NCBI GenBank assembly: GCA_013205405.1
Contig: JABMMZ010000096.1
Span: 1 to 32,868 of the forward strand
Direction: 5' to 3'
Source of the DNA: Bacteroidota bacterium
Lineage (GTDB): Bacteria; Bacteroidota; Bacteroidia; NS11-12g; UBA955
DNA length: 32,868 nucleotides
In this document: piece after piece, positions 31,018 through 32,868 of the stretch
How positions within the stretch are numbered: position 1 is the first letter of the stretch
Layout: each line of letters opens with the position of its first letter
Made by a program: the position numbers and the translations under genes
Notes under the pieces: generated by a model
The model's input: the letters and a program-made list of their open reading frames with translations, nothing else
Told to the model about the DNA's origin: nothing
Database searches by the model: none

Positions 31018-32868
31018 ATGAAAATTTTTGCCATGTTTTTAATTTGTTTGTGTCTTTATAGTGTTAGCATGGCTCAACCCGATATTGAAAGCTTAGCTAA
31101 AAGCGAGATGAAAAACTATACGGCCCTTCAAAAATATAATCAAAAAAGAACCTCAGGCGATGGTGTAAATATTATTTATGCGGCATTAATTTTTGAACCA
31201 AATATGGTAAATGCTTATTTAAAAGGTTTTGTCAATTATCATTTTTTAACAACTGCTTTTACAAATCAAATAAATTTCGATTTAAGAAAAGATTTAACAG
31301 TTGATAGCGTTATTTTTAGAAATAATAAAATTGCCTTTACCCACAATAATTCGCACATATTAAATATTCAATTGAATACTACATTGAATAATAATATTAC
31401 CGATAGTTTAAAAATATTTTATCAAGGAACTCCTGATTTATCCACTAGAGCTTACAGCATTAATACTACTGCTTCTGGTAAAATTATTGCAACTTTATCT
31501 GAGCCTTATGGCGCTCATTATTGGTGGCCTTGTAGAGAAAACCTAAGCGATAAAATAGATTCTTTAGATATTTCAATTACAGTAGATACGGCTTTTAAAG
31601 TAGCGAGTAATGGCGTACTCAAAAATATTTCTATAAATGGCTCAAAGCATACTTTTAATTGGCAACATAGATACCCCATAGTAACCTATTTAGTAGCTTT
31701 TGCAGCTGCCAAATATTTGGTATATAGCGATTATGCTTTACTTGGCAGCACCAATAAAACTTTAGAAATACAAAATTACGTATTTCCTTTTAGTGAAACG
31801 GATGCCCGTTCAAAAACACCTGCAACAGTTCAAATAATGCAGTTATTTGATAGTCTTTTTGGCACCTATCCTTTTGACAAGGAAAAATATGGACACGCCC
31901 AATTTACTTGGGGTGGCGGCATGGAACACCAAACCATGAGTTTTATGGTAAACTATAATTACGATTTAATTGCACACGAGCTTGCTCACCAGTGGTTTGG
32001 CGATAAATTAACCTGTGGCACTTGGCAAGACTTATGGTTAAACGAAAGTTTTGCAACTTACAGTAATTTAATTTGTTATGATTTTTTAAAACCGAATAAC
32101 GAATGGCAAACACTATTGCAGAATTTTAAACGCGATGTTTTAAGCCTACCAAATGGCAGTGTTATGTCGAAAGATACCACAGAAAATGGTCCGTTATTTG
32201 AGTACCGAACTACTTATCAAAAAGGCGCAATGGTACTACACCAATTGCGTTGGCTAATTGGTGATAATGCTTTTTTTACAGGTGTTAGAAATTATTTAAA
32301 AGACCAAAAATTGGCTTACAAATTTGTTAGAGTCAACGATTTGAAATGGCATTTTGAACAAACAAGTGGCAGAAATTTAACAGATTATTTTAACGATTGG
32401 ATAACAAATGAAGGCTATCCAGAATACAAATTAATATGGCAACAAAAGGGCATTAATGTGAGCATTGATGTTAAACAAACGCAATCTCATCCTAGTGTGG
32501 AGTTATACAATGTAGATTTACCAATTCTATTGCGAGGTTTTACAAAAGACACATTAATTAGAATACCAATTAACAGTGTTATTTCAAATTATACTATCAA
32601 TTTACCATTTAAGATAAAAGAGCTAACTTTTGATCCTGATAATTGGTTATTAGCAAAACATACTATCTTATTTAAAATACCAGAAAATCTAGAAGCTATT
32701 ACAGTAAACCCCAACCCTGTTGCGGACAATTTATTTATAACACTGAATAGTTTTGATTTACAGAACTGGGAAATTATAGATGCTAAGGGTAAATCTGTTT
32801 TAAGTAAAACATATAGTAGCAAAATACTAAGAGGAAATATTGAAACTATTAATTGCACAATTCTAGCA
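31018..32868 (+). CDS. M1-family aminopeptidase with T9SS sorting domain (partial, 3' end cut)
   Basis: All 617 visible codons are open and the frame runs off the window. Residues 1-19 are a signal peptide (cleavage near Ser-Met-Ala-Gln). The M1 domain has GGGMEHQ (about 299-305), HELAH (His320, Glu321, His324), the third zinc ligand Glu343 in NESF, and the catalytic Tyr400 in YQKG. From about residue 562 the sequence changes to VNPNPVADNLFITL, the start of a type A type IX secretion sorting domain, of which about 55 residues are visible. The product should be exported through T9SS and remove N-terminal residues from peptides outside the cell. Confidence 0.93.
   Translation, partial: MKIFAMFLICLCLYSVSMAQPDIESLAKSEMKNYTALQKYNQKRTSGDGVNIIYAALIFEPNMVNAYLKGFVNYHFLTTAFTNQINFDLRKDLTVDSVIFRNNKIAFTHNNSHILNIQLNTTLNNNITDSLKIFYQGTPDLSTRAYSINTTASGKIIATLSEPYGAHYWWPCRENLSDKIDSLDISITVDTAFKVASNGVLKNISINGSKHTFNWQHRYPIVTYLVAFAAAKYLVYSDYALLGSTNKTLEIQNYVFPFSETDARSKTPATVQIMQLFDSLFGTYPFDKEKYGHAQFTWGGGMEHQTMSFMVNYNYDLIAHELAHQWFGDKLTCGTWQDLWLNESFATYSNLICYDFLKPNNEWQTLLQNFKRDVLSLPNGSVMSKDTTENGPLFEYRTTYQKGAMVLHQLRWLIGDNAFFTGVRNYLKDQKLAYKFVRVNDLKWHFEQTSGRNLTDYFNDWITNEGYPEYKLIWQQKGINVSIDVKQTQSHPSVELYNVDLPILLRGFTKDTLIRIPINSVISNYTINLPFKIKELTFDPDNWLLAKHTILFKIPENLEAITVNPNPVADNLFITLNSFDLQNWEIIDAKGKSVLSKTYSSKILRGNIETINCTILA

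Noticed and set aside
32589-32858. Minus-strand open frame of 89 codons at the right edge
   Set aside because: It lies antisense to the M1 peptidase sorting domain, whose frame is fully open and family-like.

Overview
The window is a chromosomal segment from a low-GC (about one third GC, judged by eye) member of the Bacteroidota. Four things point there: a Lon/FKBP/DprA/PlsY/ClpS/RecF/RibH housekeeping set with Bacteroidota-type sequences; an OMP_b-brl_3-type beta-barrel protein; an M1 peptidase that appears to end in a type IX secretion (T9SS) sorting domain; and repeated TAnnTTTG (-7) promoter elements very close to start codons with no Shine-Dalgarno sequences. The order or genus cannot be fixed from sequence alone; carotenoid genes plus T9SS suggest a pigmented, free-living type or a relative of one. 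No tRNA, rRNA, CRISPR array, insertion sequence or prophage was seen.

Layout. 1-3651: tail of a Gly-rich protein with its terminator, then lon and an FKBP lipoprotein on the minus strand. 3798-7766: dprA converging with a large outer-membrane barrel protein. 7838-11538: a GreA-like small protein and a split transketolase whose two halves are separated by a secreted VWA protein. 11631-14420: a minus-strand run plsY-clpS-M48 lipoprotein-tsaE ending in a decayed GNAT acetyltransferase. 14606-17981: a decayed lipoprotein gene, yqeY, phosphosulfolactate synthase and a TPR protein. 18100-22768: an outer-membrane-protein remnant, arginase, an ECF sigma factor overlapping a lycopene cyclase, a very AT-rich divergent region with two inverted repeats, a pterin synthase-folE pair, and a CruF-like carotenoid gene. 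22779-26461: DUF721-recF divergent from pdhA-TPR-ribH. 26502-29750: a decayed Crp/Fnr regulator and a decayed YiaA membrane protein, then a SulP transporter overlapping a beta-carbonic anhydrase. 29754-32868: an RlmI-like methyltransferase and an M1 aminopeptidase cut by the window end.

Genes that probably work together: both transketolase halves (pentose phosphate pathway); the cyclase and CruF-like protein (monocyclic, 1'-hydroxylated carotenoids), with the ECF factor as likely local regulator; FolE and the pterin synthase (consecutive steps from GTP); SulP and carbonic anhydrase (bicarbonate uptake and CO2 hydration); RecF and DUF721 (replication and repair).

The most unusual property is gene decay. 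Four accessory genes (GNAT, lipoprotein, Crp/Fnr, YiaA) carry nonsense codons and/or frameshifts yet are still readable over nearly their full length, and a fifth locus is a short remnant. All core genes around them are intact. I did not find a convincing wholly new system. The best candidates for novelty are the VWA gene inside the transketolase operon, the paired inverted repeats in the carotenoid/pterin intergenic region, and the phosphosulfolactate synthase-TPR overlap.
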